Below, in pieces: positions 1-6,497 of a DNA stretch of 7,356 nucleotides (position 1 is the stretch's first letter; each line of letters opens with the position of its first letter). Source of the stretch: Burkholderiaceae bacterium (lineage in GTDB: Bacteria; Pseudomonadota; Gammaproteobacteria; Burkholderiales; Burkholderiaceae_C); the NCBI GenBank assembly GCA_031256125.1, contig JAIRRE010000333.1, forward strand, positions 1 through 7,356, given 5' to 3'. Under the pieces are notes generated by a model. It made no database searches, was not told the origin of the DNA, and was given only the letters and a program-made list of their open reading frames with translations. A program made the translations under genes and the position numbers.

Positions 1-80
1 GCACGGGTCACGCCGCACCTCTTGCTGCGGGTGCGGCGGTATGGCCAAGCAGACCAGGGGTGTGCGGGGCTGGTATTCAT
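1..80 (-). CDS. trpF: Phosphoribosylanthranilate isomerase, N-terminal fragment (runs off the window)
   Basis: Only the first 26 codons are present; the gene continues beyond base 1. The ATG (80-78) overlaps the TGA of truA (79-77) as ATGA, which suggests translational coupling. Residues 17-26 read TRSKRCGVTR and align with the first beta strand of TrpF, usually R-x-K-I-C-G-L-T-R; the cysteine matches the catalytic general base of the family. TrpF isomerises N-(5-phosphoribosyl)anthranilate in tryptophan synthesis, in the cytoplasm. truA followed by trpF is a common order in Burkholderiales, which supports the call. Two things are odd: about 16 residues precede the first strand, and the strand carries Ser and Arg where hydrophobic residues are usual. 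No Shine-Dalgarno sequence is visible. The identification rests on one short motif plus context. Confidence 0.72.
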   Translation of the reverse strand, partial: MNTSPAHPWSAWPYRRTRSKRCGVTR

Positions 81-862
81 GGCAGACCAGCATAGGCTGC
101 GGTCCGTTCGGGCAAACCCCAATGCGGGTCATAGACCGGACCGAGGAAGTACAGGCCGTCGGCCATGAAGGTGGGCGCTGCGGCGTCGCGGTTCTTCGCC
201 GCCAGCACCTCGCCGATCCATTCGGGCGGGTGCAGGCCCTGGCCGATCTGCACCAGGCAGCCCATGAGGTTGCGGATCATGTGGTGCAAAAAGGCATTGG
301 CCTCGAAATCGAAACGCCAATACGCGCCTTTGCGGGTGATATCCAACCGCGTCAGGCGCTTGACGGGCGATAGCGCCTGGCAGGCCGCCGCGCGAAACGA
401 ACTGAAGTCGTGTTCGCCGAGCAGCATTTGCGCCGCTTGCCGCATCTGATCGCCGTCGAGAGGCCGGAAAGTCCAGCCGACCTGGCCGTATCCGGTCGAG
501 GGGCGTACCGGCGATTGGTACAGCACATAGGCGTAGCGCCGCGCCAGCGCGCTGGCGCGGGCGTGAAATTCGGGCGGTACGGCGTGCGCCCATTCAACGG
601 CGATGTCGCCGGGCAAATAATGATTGGTGCCGCGCACCCACGAAAACGGCGCGCGTTCGCGCGGGGTGTCGAAATGCACCACCTGCATCAGCGCATGTAC
701 GCCCGCATCGGTACGGCCCGCGCACAGGGTAGTGATGGGGTGATCGGCAAATCGCGTCAGCGCCCGTTCCAGACGATCCTGAACGGCGTTGCCCGAAGGC
801 TGGCTTTGCCATCCCTGGTAATGGGTTCCGAGGTAAGAGACGCCAAGCGCGATGCGGAGCAT
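77..862 (-). CDS. truA: tRNA pseudouridine(38-40) synthase TruA
   Basis: This 261-residue protein has the usual TruA length. TruA converts uridines 38, 39 and 40 of the tRNA anticodon arm to pseudouridine in the cytoplasm. The N-terminus MLRIALGVSY fits the family start. The catalytic motif CAGRTDAGVHA spans residues 47-57, with the nucleophilic aspartate at D52. The second half holds FSSFRA (about 153-158) and the tRNA-binding segment FLHHMIRNLMG (about 191-201), both characteristic of TruA. The start at 862 is chosen because the first beta strand begins at once; upstream I see no good ribosome binding site. The gene lies 76 bp behind fimV, with a terminator-like hairpin between them, and its stop overlaps the trpF start. 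No promoter is evident in the gap, so expression may depend on readthrough from fimV or on a promoter inside fimV. Confidence 0.96.
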   Translation of the reverse strand: MLRIALGVSYLGTHYQGWQSQPSGNAVQDRLERALTRFADHPITTLCAGRTDAGVHALMQVVHFDTPRERAPFSWVRGTNHYLPGDIAVEWAHAVPPEFHARASALARRYAYVLYQSPVRPSTGYGQVGWTFRPLDGDQMRQAAQMLLGEHDFSSFRAAACQALSPVKRLTRLDITRKGAYWRFDFEANAFLHHMIRNLMGCLVQIGQGLHPPEWIGEVLAAKNRDAAAPTFMADGLYFLGPVYDPHWGLPERTAAYAGLP

Positions 863-877
863 GGGGTCAGGCAGGTG

Positions 878-906
878 TCAAACAAAATCGCCCGGCGAAC
901 CGGGCG
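878..906 (-). terminator. Rho-independent terminator behind fimV
   Basis: Read on the minus strand, a perfect 7-bp GC stem, CGCCCGG (906-900) with CCGGGCG (895-889), closes a TTCG tetraloop and is followed by ATTTTGTTTG. The plus strand lacks a matching T tract, so the signal acts in the fimV direction. It starts about 33 bp after the fimV stop and ends about 20 bp before truA. The tail is interrupted by a G, so termination may be partial. Confidence 0.7.
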
Positions 907-938
907 GAAAATAAGAGGGCACGCAAACCGCGGCGCGA

Positions 939-3398
939 TCAGCCCAGTTCGCTCAAGAACCGCGCCGCTTTTATTTTTAGCGCCCCGGAAGCTTCGGCAA
1001 CGACCTCTTTGGCCAGGCTGCGCGCGCTGTCGCTGTCGCCAATGGCGTGAAATTCCTGCGCCAGCGCCAGTTTGGTGCCCAGTGGATCTTCATCGCCCGT
1101 TTCAGCCGGTCCGGCGCCCAATGCGCCGGGGCGCGAAGTTTGAGCCGCCGATGGCGTGACCGTGTCGAAGTCGATCATGTTCGAGTGCGGCTGTGCCGCA
1201 GGAGGAGGCGTGAAATCAATATTGTGAATTTGGGCGGACGCCATCGCACCGCTCTCCATTGCCGAGGCAAGATGGGTCGGAACCGTAGACGCGAATTGGG
1301 TTGTTGCGCGTTGCGGGAATTGGGAGGGCTGAAATGCACTGGCGGAGTCTTGCCGCGCGGTTTGCGGGGAGAGTGGCGCGTTGTCGGTCAGGTCCATGTC
1401 CAATTGCGCATCCTCCTCATGGGGCGGTTTGCCGGCGTTTTGCGTATTGGCCATTTCATCACGTGCATTTGCTAACGGCGCTCTGACAGTTGGCGCATCG
1501 CTGGCTTGGTAGAGCGGATTGTTTGAGTCCAGTTGCCGGCCCAGGTCGATGATGGCTTGCCAATCTTGCCCTTCGCCGCGGGTAATACGGCGTGCTTCGG
1601 TGGCGGTAGTTTCCAGCATGTGGGCATCGTGCCGCTTGGCATAGATTTCGGCCAACTTCAGATAGATCGACGAACGTCCGGGGTAGGTGCGCAAGGCTTC
1701 GCGCAGAATCTCCTCAGCCTGCGCGTCGCGGCCATAAGCCAGATACACATCCGCTTCCGAGACAGGATCGACATCCCCCGCCGCCTCCAGTTGACTGGGC
1801 GAGTAGGTCATGGTTGAACTACTGCCGCTGTTGGCGCCGTCGCGCGTATCGACATGCTCGCCGCCATTGGCGCCAAAGAAGGAATCGGGCGCTATTTTGC
1901 TATCGGAGAACAAGTCGTCGCTATCCATCTTGGTCTCGCTGCGGCTTGTTTTTTTATCGGTTTTTTTCTGCTTGCCGCGCAAGAAGAAATACCCTCCCAG
2001 CAATGCCAGCACGGCCACTACGCCGCCCGCAATGGGCCAATTGTCCGACAACGTGTCAAACCACGAAGACTCGGGCGGCGGAGCGGCGACGGGATGACGC
2101 GCCGGCTTGGGTTTAGGCGTGGCGGCTGCCGATGCGCTAGCCGTGGCAGTGGAGGCGGGCAGGGTGTGTTGCCCGGCCTGGGTAGCCGGCGTCATGGCTG
2201 ATGACGCCGGGAGATTGATTGCCGGAACAGCCGGTTTAACCGTAGCCGGGGTTGTGCCGTTACTGGCGGCCGCCAGTTTGGAAAGCTCGCTGATGTTGCG
2301 GTTGAGTTCCGCCGTGCGCGCCGCTTGCGCCTGCTCGTGGCGCGATTGCGCAATGCGGGTTTCGGCGCCCCCGGCGGTACTGCCGGCCCCCTTGCCGCGC
2401 GAGAGGGTCAGGCGGTCTTGCGGCGTCGGCTCGGCATTGGCTTCCTGTACCTGCGGCTGCACGCTGCCCGAAGTTACGCGGCGGCGTCCCCCGGAGACCA
2501 GTCTGCCGCGCCCGGCGGCGGCACTGGCCAGTCCTTGCCGGTAGGCATGGAAATCGCGGCTTTGCGCGATGATTGTTCGGCGCGCTGCCGCAGGGGATTG
2601 GGCATTGGCTTGATCGGCACCGGGCATGTCCACGACTGCGCCGGCGCGGATCAGGTTAACGTTGCCACGAATGAACGCTCTTGGATTGACGTGCAGCATG
2701 GCAACCAGCATTTGGTCGAGCGACACGCCATCGGGCAAGTAACTTTGCGCCAAGGCGGCCGCAGTGTCGCCGCGTTGTACGCGCACCTGTTGACCTTCAA
2801 CAGAGGAGGTCTTACTTGGCGTGGCGACCTGGGGCGTGGTGCCGGTAGCGAGAGCGGGCGGGCTGGCCCGTTGACCGGATAAAACTGGCGCATTGCCCTT
2901 GACTGCCGACGCGGTCGAGGGGCTGCGCGGATCAATCAGTAGAGTGTACTCACGTACTACGTGACCCTTGGCCCAGTTGGCCTGGATTACCAAACTCAAA
3001 AGCGGCTCGTTGATCGGCTGTTGACCTTGCACGCGCAAATACGCCTGCCCGTTGGGACGATGAGCCAGTGAAATGTGCGTGCCGCTGAGCGTCTGGCTGT
3101 AATCGACGCCGGCTGCCTGGAATTCCTGTGGCGTGCCCAGCGCAGCCTGGAAAGTCGTGGCTTCCTCGGAGGTAATGTCCGGTATCTCGACCTCGGCGCG
3201 CAACGGTTCGCCCAGCGCCGATTTCACCTGGATTGCGCCCAAAGCCAATGCGTTGGCGTCCAGGTGCGCGCCCAGCAAGGCCAGCGCAACCGCTGTGGCG
3301 AGAGCGCCTTTTTTCCACGAAGAGAAACCTCGCTGGACAAAAGTCGATTCGAACGAGGTCAATGTAATTTTGTCGATCATAGCTTTTAAATCTGCCAT
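939..3398 (-). CDS. fimV: FimV/HubP family polar landmark and pilus assembly protein
   Basis: This 819-residue inner-membrane protein has the full FimV layout. A late signal peptide (about 28-50, ending DANA) precedes the FimV N-terminal domain (about 51-157, LALGAIQVKSALGEPLRAEV onward). A LysM-like peptidoglycan-binding module follows (about 204-258, with VQRGDT, GVSLDQMLVAML and NPRAFIRGN), then a long Ala/Ser/Thr/Pro/Gln-rich periplasmic linker. One membrane helix (about 454-473) is followed by a basic stretch, then an acidic cytoplasmic part with a TPR-like unit (about 548-600) and the C-terminal FimV domain (about 771-818, KLALAQEFHAIGD onward). In other bacteria FimV/HubP organises the cell pole and affects type IV pili and twitching. 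The start is uncertain: ATG at 3398 gives an unusually long leader before the signal peptide, M7 is an alternative, and neither has a clear ribosome binding site. Two A7 runs lie just after the membrane helix. Confidence 0.93.
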   Translation of the reverse strand: MADLKAMIDKITLTSFESTFVQRGFSSWKKGALATAVALALLGAHLDANALALGAIQVKSALGEPLRAEVEIPDITSEEATTFQAALGTPQEFQAAGVDYSQTLSGTHISLAHRPNGQAYLRVQGQQPINEPLLSLVIQANWAKGHVVREYTLLIDPRSPSTASAVKGNAPVLSGQRASPPALATGTTPQVATPSKTSSVEGQQVRVQRGDTAAALAQSYLPDGVSLDQMLVAMLHVNPRAFIRGNVNLIRAGAVVDMPGADQANAQSPAAARRTIIAQSRDFHAYRQGLASAAAGRGRLVSGGRRRVTSGSVQPQVQEANAEPTPQDRLTLSRGKGAGSTAGGAETRIAQSRHEQAQAARTAELNRNISELSKLAAASNGTTPATVKPAVPAINLPASSAMTPATQAGQHTLPASTATASASAAATPKPKPARHPVAAPPPESSWFDTLSDNWPIAGGVVAVLALLGGYFFLRGKQKKTDKKTSRSETKMDSDDLFSDSKIAPDSFFGANGGEHVDTRDGANSGSSSTMTYSPSQLEAAGDVDPVSEADVYLAYGRDAQAEEILREALRTYPGRSSIYLKLAEIYAKRHDAHMLETTATEARRITRGEGQDWQAIIDLGRQLDSNNPLYQASDAPTVRAPLANARDEMANTQNAGKPPHEEDAQLDMDLTDNAPLSPQTARQDSASAFQPSQFPQRATTQFASTVPTHLASAMESGAMASAQIHNIDFTPPPAAQPHSNMIDFDTVTPSAAQTSRPGALGAGPAETGDEDPLGTKLALAQEFHAIGDSDSARSLAKEVVAEASGALKIKAARFLSELG

Positions 3399-3418
3399 AC
3401 GAACAAGCGAAATAACCT

Positions 3419-3447
3419 ACCCTAACATGAATAGCCGCTTGCGCCAA
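3419..3447 (-). promoter_or_regulatory. Candidate sigma70-type promoter of fimV
   Basis: On the minus strand TTGGCG (3447-3442) and TAGGGT (3424-3419) are spaced by exactly 17 bp. The -35 is fair and the -10 weak (T, A and final T conserved). It would start transcription about 10-15 bp before the ATG at 3398, an unusually short leader. The -35 sits inside the palindrome at 3436-3450. Confidence 0.28.
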
Positions 3448-3450
3448 GCG
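3436..3450. repeat. Palindrome CGCTTG-N3-CAAGCG in the fimV leader
   Basis: CGCTTG (3436-3441) and CAAGCG (3445-3450) are perfect inverted arms around a 3-base centre. The same hexamer recurs at 3500-3505 as CGCTTG and at 3404-3409 as CAAGCG, so there are four copies within about 105 bp of the queF-fimV gap. CGCTTGGCG at 3500-3508 is also the exact reverse complement of 3442-3450. No T tract follows, so this does not look like a terminator; a protein-binding site is the plainer reading, but no regulator is identified. Confidence 0.4.
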
Positions 3451-3527
3451 CTAAATGGATGTAACACAGCGTAAGAATCTTGATTGTGCCTCAAAACAAC
3501 GCTTGGCGGGCGACTCTTCATCCTTTT

Positions 3528-4403
3528 TCACTGCCGCGCCGTGCGCGCTCCCGCTGGCATGGAGCCGGGGTGGCTGGTACGCCAGGGGTTGATGTCAATG
3601 CCACCGCGCCGTGTGTAGCGCGCATACACTGTTAGTTTCGCGGGCTGGCAGCGCGTCCAAATGTCCATGAACATGCGTTCGACACAATGTTCGTGAAATT
3701 CGCTGTGGCGGCGGAAACTGACAATGTAACGCAACAGCCCCGTTTGATCGATTTGGGGGCCACTGTAGCGGATTTGTACGCTGGCCCAATCGGGTTGACC
3801 GGTGACCGGACAATTACTTTTGAGTAATCGGCTGGTTAATACTTCCTCCACCGGCTGCTCGGCAAATGCCGCCGTGAGCAGTTCCGGCGCGGGGACGTCC
3901 CGGTCGTCGCATTCGATGTCCAGCCGGTCCAGCAGCAGGCCGTCCATTTCCTGCACGGTCTGGCGGTCGAACTGTTCTGGCGCAATCAGGCGCACGACGG
4001 TAGGCATTTGTACATCGCTTCCTGTCCACAGCGCGGCACTCAAGTCGCGTTCGATGCGCTCGCGCACCGCTTCAGCGCTGGGAAAGCGCGTGCCTGAAAA
4101 ACTGCCCAGATAGAGCTTGAGCGATTTGCTTTCGATGAGATGCGTGCTCTCGCACGGCACGATGATGTGCGCCAGGGCAACCTGCGGTTTGCCGCGCGGG
4201 TTGAGCCACGAAAGCTCATACGCGGTCCATAAATCAGCGCCCAGGAACAAGGGCTGCCCGGCAATGCCCAGCGTGGCGCGCAAGGGCGCGCGCGCGATTG
4301 GATACAGCAAACTGGCGTCGTAATGCTCAGGATAGGACGCGCGTTTGCCTAGTGGACTGCCTATCGTCAGGATAGGGGCGGCATCGAAAACTTTATCGCT
4401 CAT
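3528..4403 (-). CDS. queF: NADPH-dependent 7-cyano-7-deazaguanine (preQ0) reductase QueF, long form
   Basis: QueF reduces the nitrile of preQ0 to the aminomethyl group of preQ1 using two NADPH, the last free-base step of queuosine synthesis before insertion into tRNA. The 291-residue length and two tandem T-fold halves mark the long form also found in E. coli. The N-terminal half carries the substrate-binding motif ESKSLKLYL (91-99). The C-terminal half carries [14 protein letters not shown], with the thioimide-forming cysteine at C198 and the catalytic aspartate at D205, the same 7-residue spacing as in the E. coli enzyme. [17 protein letters not shown] (229-245) and [12 protein letters not shown] (263-274) are further signatures. 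About 15 residues follow the INPW motif. The start at 4403 fits the family, with only a weak AAGG two bases upstream. The gene stands alone between two non-coding gaps, and no preQ1 riboswitch is seen upstream. Confidence 0.96.
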   Translation of the reverse strand: MSDKVFDAAPILTIGSPLGKRASYPEHYDASLLYPIARAPLRATLGIAGQPLFLGADLWTAYELSWLNPRGKPQVALAHIIVPCESTHLIESKSLKLYLGSFSGTRFPSAEAVRERIERDLSAALWTGSDVQMPTVVRLIAPEQFDRQTVQEMDGLLLDRLDIECDDRDVPAPELLTAAFAEQPVEEVLTSRLLKSNCPVTGQPDWASVQIRYSGPQIDQTGLLRYIVSFRRHSEFHEHCVERMFMDIWTRCQPAKLTVYARYTRRGGIDINPWRTSHPGSMPAGARTARQ

Positions 4404-4546
4404 GGCCTTTACGATAGCGCATCTGTCGAATGGATTGACAGAGTAGGCTGGCTATTCCAAGTCGTTTCAAAGCATTCCGCTGGTATCGGTGTGCGGATGA
4501 CTTGCCCGTTTGCGGATGGGGGCTGAAGAAAAGTACAAACGAATTT
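4404..4546. other. Gap between the aldo/keto reductase and queF
   Basis: This 143-bp non-coding gap holds no clear terminator behind the aldo/keto reductase and no strong promoter. An inverted repeat, TCTGTC (4422-4427) with GACAGA (4437-4442) around nine bases, lies 19-39 bp before the queF start and could be an operator. TTGAAA on the minus strand (4471-4466) resembles a -35, but no good -10 stands at the right distance. Confidence 0.4.
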
Positions 4547-5545
4547 TCACCCCTTTTCACTGTCCAGCACGGACATGGAATCCGGGTCGTAGCGTGCACC
4601 GGCAGCGGCACCGGGCGGAATAACCTTTTCAAGGGTGGCTAGTTCATCGGCGGCAAGACGCACGTCAAGCGCTCCGAGCGCTTCCTGCAAACGCTGGCGG
4701 CTACGTGCGCCGACCAGCGGCAAAATATCGTCGCCGCGCGCCAGCACCCAGGCGATAGCAAGTTGCGCCATGCTTACGCCGCGCGCGGTAGCAAACGCGC
4801 GCAGTGTTTCAACCAGGGCCAGGTTATGGTCAAGGTTGATGCCTTGGAATCGCGGAGCCAGCGTGCGGAAATCGTTCGCATTGGCGCTGCGTTCTTTTGA
4901 CCAGTGGCCGCTGATCAGGCCGCGCGTCAGTACACCATAGGCGGTAAGTCCCAGTCCCAGTGCGCGGCAGGTGGGCAGCACGCTGGCTTCTATGCCGCGC
5001 GCGATCAGCGAATATTCGATTTGCAGGTCGCACGCCGGCAGTACGGCATGGGCACGGCGCAAGGTCGCCGAGCCGACTTCCGATAGCCCCAGATAGCGCA
5101 CGTAGCCCGCCTTGACCAGATCGGCAATGGCGCCGACGGTATCCTCAATCGGCACGTTCGGATCAAGCCGGGCCGGGCGATAGATATCAACATAATCGGT
5201 GCGCAGGCGCTTGAGCGTGTAAGCGAGGGCGGTTTTCACGGCGCTGGGGCGGGCGTCATAACCCAGCCAGTTGCCAGCGGGGTCACGCTGCGCGCCGAAT
5301 TTCACGCTGAGCAGATAGCTGTTGCGGGGACGCCCCGCTAGAGCTTCGCCCAGCAACATCTCGTTGTGGCCCATGCCGTAGAAGTCGCCGGTGTCGAACA
5401 GGTTGATCCCGGCACCCAGCGCAGCGTGAATGGTGGCGATGCATTCCTGACGATCGGCGCTGCCATAGAAATCGGACATGCCCATGCAACCGAGTCCGAG
5501 GGCACTAGCAATGGGGCCGTGCCATCCAAGCTGGCGGGTCTTCAT
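4547..5545 (-). CDS. Aldo/keto reductase family oxidoreductase, histidine-less active site
   Basis: This 332-residue protein is a TIM-barrel aldo/keto reductase of the YakC/AKR13-like type, expected to reduce aldehydes or ketones with NADPH in the cytoplasm. The N-terminus carries LGLGCMGMS (16-24). Of the catalytic tetrad, D51 and Y56 lie in FDTGDFYG and K82 in SVKFG. The histidine usually found in a Y-x-x-H-R-x-D-P-type motif is absent: residues 122-129 read YRPARLDP, with Ala125 in its place. [19 protein letters not shown] (129-147) and RYLGLSE (150-156) follow the family pattern, and [14 protein letters not shown] (277-290) matches the NADP phosphate-binding segment. From memory a subfamily with P-A-R-L-D-P exists, so this need not be inactivating. 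The substrate cannot be told from sequence. The start at 5545 fits the family, though no ribosome binding site is clear. The neighbours do not form an obvious pathway with it. Confidence 0.88.
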   Translation of the reverse strand: MKTRQLGWHGPIASALGLGCMGMSDFYGSADRQECIATIHAALGAGINLFDTGDFYGMGHNEMLLGEALAGRPRNSYLLSVKFGAQRDPAGNWLGYDARPSAVKTALAYTLKRLRTDYVDIYRPARLDPNVPIEDTVGAIADLVKAGYVRYLGLSEVGSATLRRAHAVLPACDLQIEYSLIARGIEASVLPTCRALGLGLTAYGVLTRGLISGHWSKERSANANDFRTLAPRFQGINLDHNLALVETLRAFATARGVSMAQLAIAWVLARGDDILPLVGARSRQRLQEALGALDVRLAADELATLEKVIPPGAAAGARYDPDSMSVLDSEKG

Positions 5546-5578
5546 GATGGATTGTCTGGTAATGCGAGGGGATTCGGG

Positions 5579-5587
5579 AGCATATCA
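5579..5587 (-). promoter_or_regulatory. Candidate extended -10 of the aldo/keto reductase promoter
   Basis: On the minus strand TGATATGCT gives a TGn extension and a TATGCT hexamer (4 of 6 to consensus) 33 bp before the ATG. The hexamer 17 bp upstream, GTCGAT, is a poor -35, as extended -10 promoters tolerate. This is the best promoter-like match in the 137-bp gap, but it rests on sequence likeness alone. Confidence 0.28.
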
Positions 5588-5682
5588 GGCCGCGCGGAGC
5601 TATCGACCTGACTGTGGAAAGTAGCGTGAACAGGCTCTGAAATAATGCGTGAGTACACACCTGTCTGGCGGGTTTTGGCAGA

Positions 5683-6477
5683 TCAGGCGAACCGTTCCCC
5701 GCGCCGGAACACCAGTCGGTCCGATGCCGACGCGGTAGCGTCGAACGCGTAGCCTTCCAGGTCGAAAGCTTGCAGGTCTTCAGGCCGGGTACAACGATGC
5801 TGGCTGGCGTAACGCGCCATTAGCCCGCGCGCGCGTTTGGCCATGACGCTGATGATGCGCCATGGCGTACCCCGCCCGTTAGCGTGCCGTTCCTCGAATA
5901 CGCAATCGACCCACTGCGCGCGCAATATCTGGCGCTTGACCGCCTTGGCGTATTCCTGCGAGGCCAGGTTGATGACCACCGGCGCTGGATCGTCTGCGAG
6001 CCGCTCGTTCAAGTACTGGGCCATGCGCTCGCCCCAGAACTGGTAAAGGTTGCCGCCGCGCGCGGTAGCCAGCCGGGTACCCATTTCCAGCCGGTGGGGC
6101 TGTATCAGATCGAGCGGGCGTAGCACGCCGTACAAGCCGCTCAAAATGCAAACATGCGTCTGCGCCCAATCCAGATCAGCTGGGGAGAGCGAGCGCGCAT
6201 CCAGCCCACTGTACACGGCGCCGTTGAACGCAAACACCGCCTGGCGCGTTTGATGGGCGGCGGGTCTGTCGCGCCAAGCCGCGTAGCGTGCCACGTTCAG
6301 TTCGGACAGCGCGTCGCTCAGGTGCATCAGCGCGGCGATTTGCGCGGGCGTCTGCGCGCGTAGCACCACGATCAGTTCCTTGCTGTGCGCGGTAAACAAA
6401 GGCGTGCTGTGCAGCAGTCTAGGCGGCAGTGGCGTTTGATAGTCGAGCGCCTTGGCTGGCGAGAGCAGCAGCAACAT
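5683..6477 (-). CDS. yaaA: Peroxide-stress protein YaaA (DUF328/UPF0246)
   Basis: With the start at 6477 the protein has 264 residues, close to the 258 of E. coli YaaA, and begins MLLLLSPAKALDY, matching the family's opening SPAK-x-LDY. An in-frame ATG at 6513 would add 12 residues, overlap the end of bdhA by 16 bp and fall outside the conserved region, so I reject it as the start. Family blocks follow in order: FNGAVYSGLDA, LSGLYGVLRPLDLIQPHRLE, GTRL, NLYQFWGE, NLASQEYAKAV, MAKRARGLMARY and FDLEGYAFD. In E. coli YaaA is induced by OxyR and lowers intracellular free iron during hydrogen peroxide stress, limiting Fenton damage; DNA binding has also been reported for the family. It follows bdhA by 20 bp and is probably co-transcribed with it. 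No OxyR site was recognised. Confidence 0.94.
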   Translation of the reverse strand: MLLLLSPAKALDYQTPLPPRLLHSTPLFTAHSKELIVVLRAQTPAQIAALMHLSDALSELNVARYAAWRDRPAAHQTRQAVFAFNGAVYSGLDARSLSPADLDWAQTHVCILSGLYGVLRPLDLIQPHRLEMGTRLATARGGNLYQFWGERMAQYLNERLADDPAPVVINLASQEYAKAVKRQILRAQWVDCVFEERHANGRGTPWRIISVMAKRARGLMARYASQHRCTRPEDLQAFDLEGYAFDATASASDRLVFRRGERFA

Positions 6478-6497
6478 GCGTGCCCGATGCAAACTGC

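Noticed and set aside
876..881. Perfect TTGACA before truA on the minus strand
   Set aside because: The matching -10 position falls inside the truA coding region, where no TATAAT-like hexamer is present.
410..1159. Long plus-strand open frame opposite truA and the end of fimV
   Set aside because: It lies antisense to two genes with clear family motifs, spans their gap, is rich in Arg, Ala and Pro as expected of a GC-rich shadow frame, and matches no family I know.
2107..2882. Overlapping plus-strand frames opposite the fimV linker
   Set aside because: They arise because the low-complexity Ala/Ser/Pro-coding stretch of fimV has few stops on the other strand; no motif or ribosome binding site supports them.
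4492..4518. Direct repeat TGCGGATG, 19 bp apart
   Set aside because: Only two 8-base copies with no further structure; likely chance.
4404..4546. preQ1 riboswitch upstream of queF
   Set aside because: I looked for the small H-type pseudoknot layout with its A-rich tail and found neither the stem nor the tail.
4393..4632. 79-residue minus-strand frame between the aldo/keto reductase and queF
   Set aside because: It overlaps the 3' end of the aldo/keto reductase and the queF start in another frame and resembles nothing I recognise.
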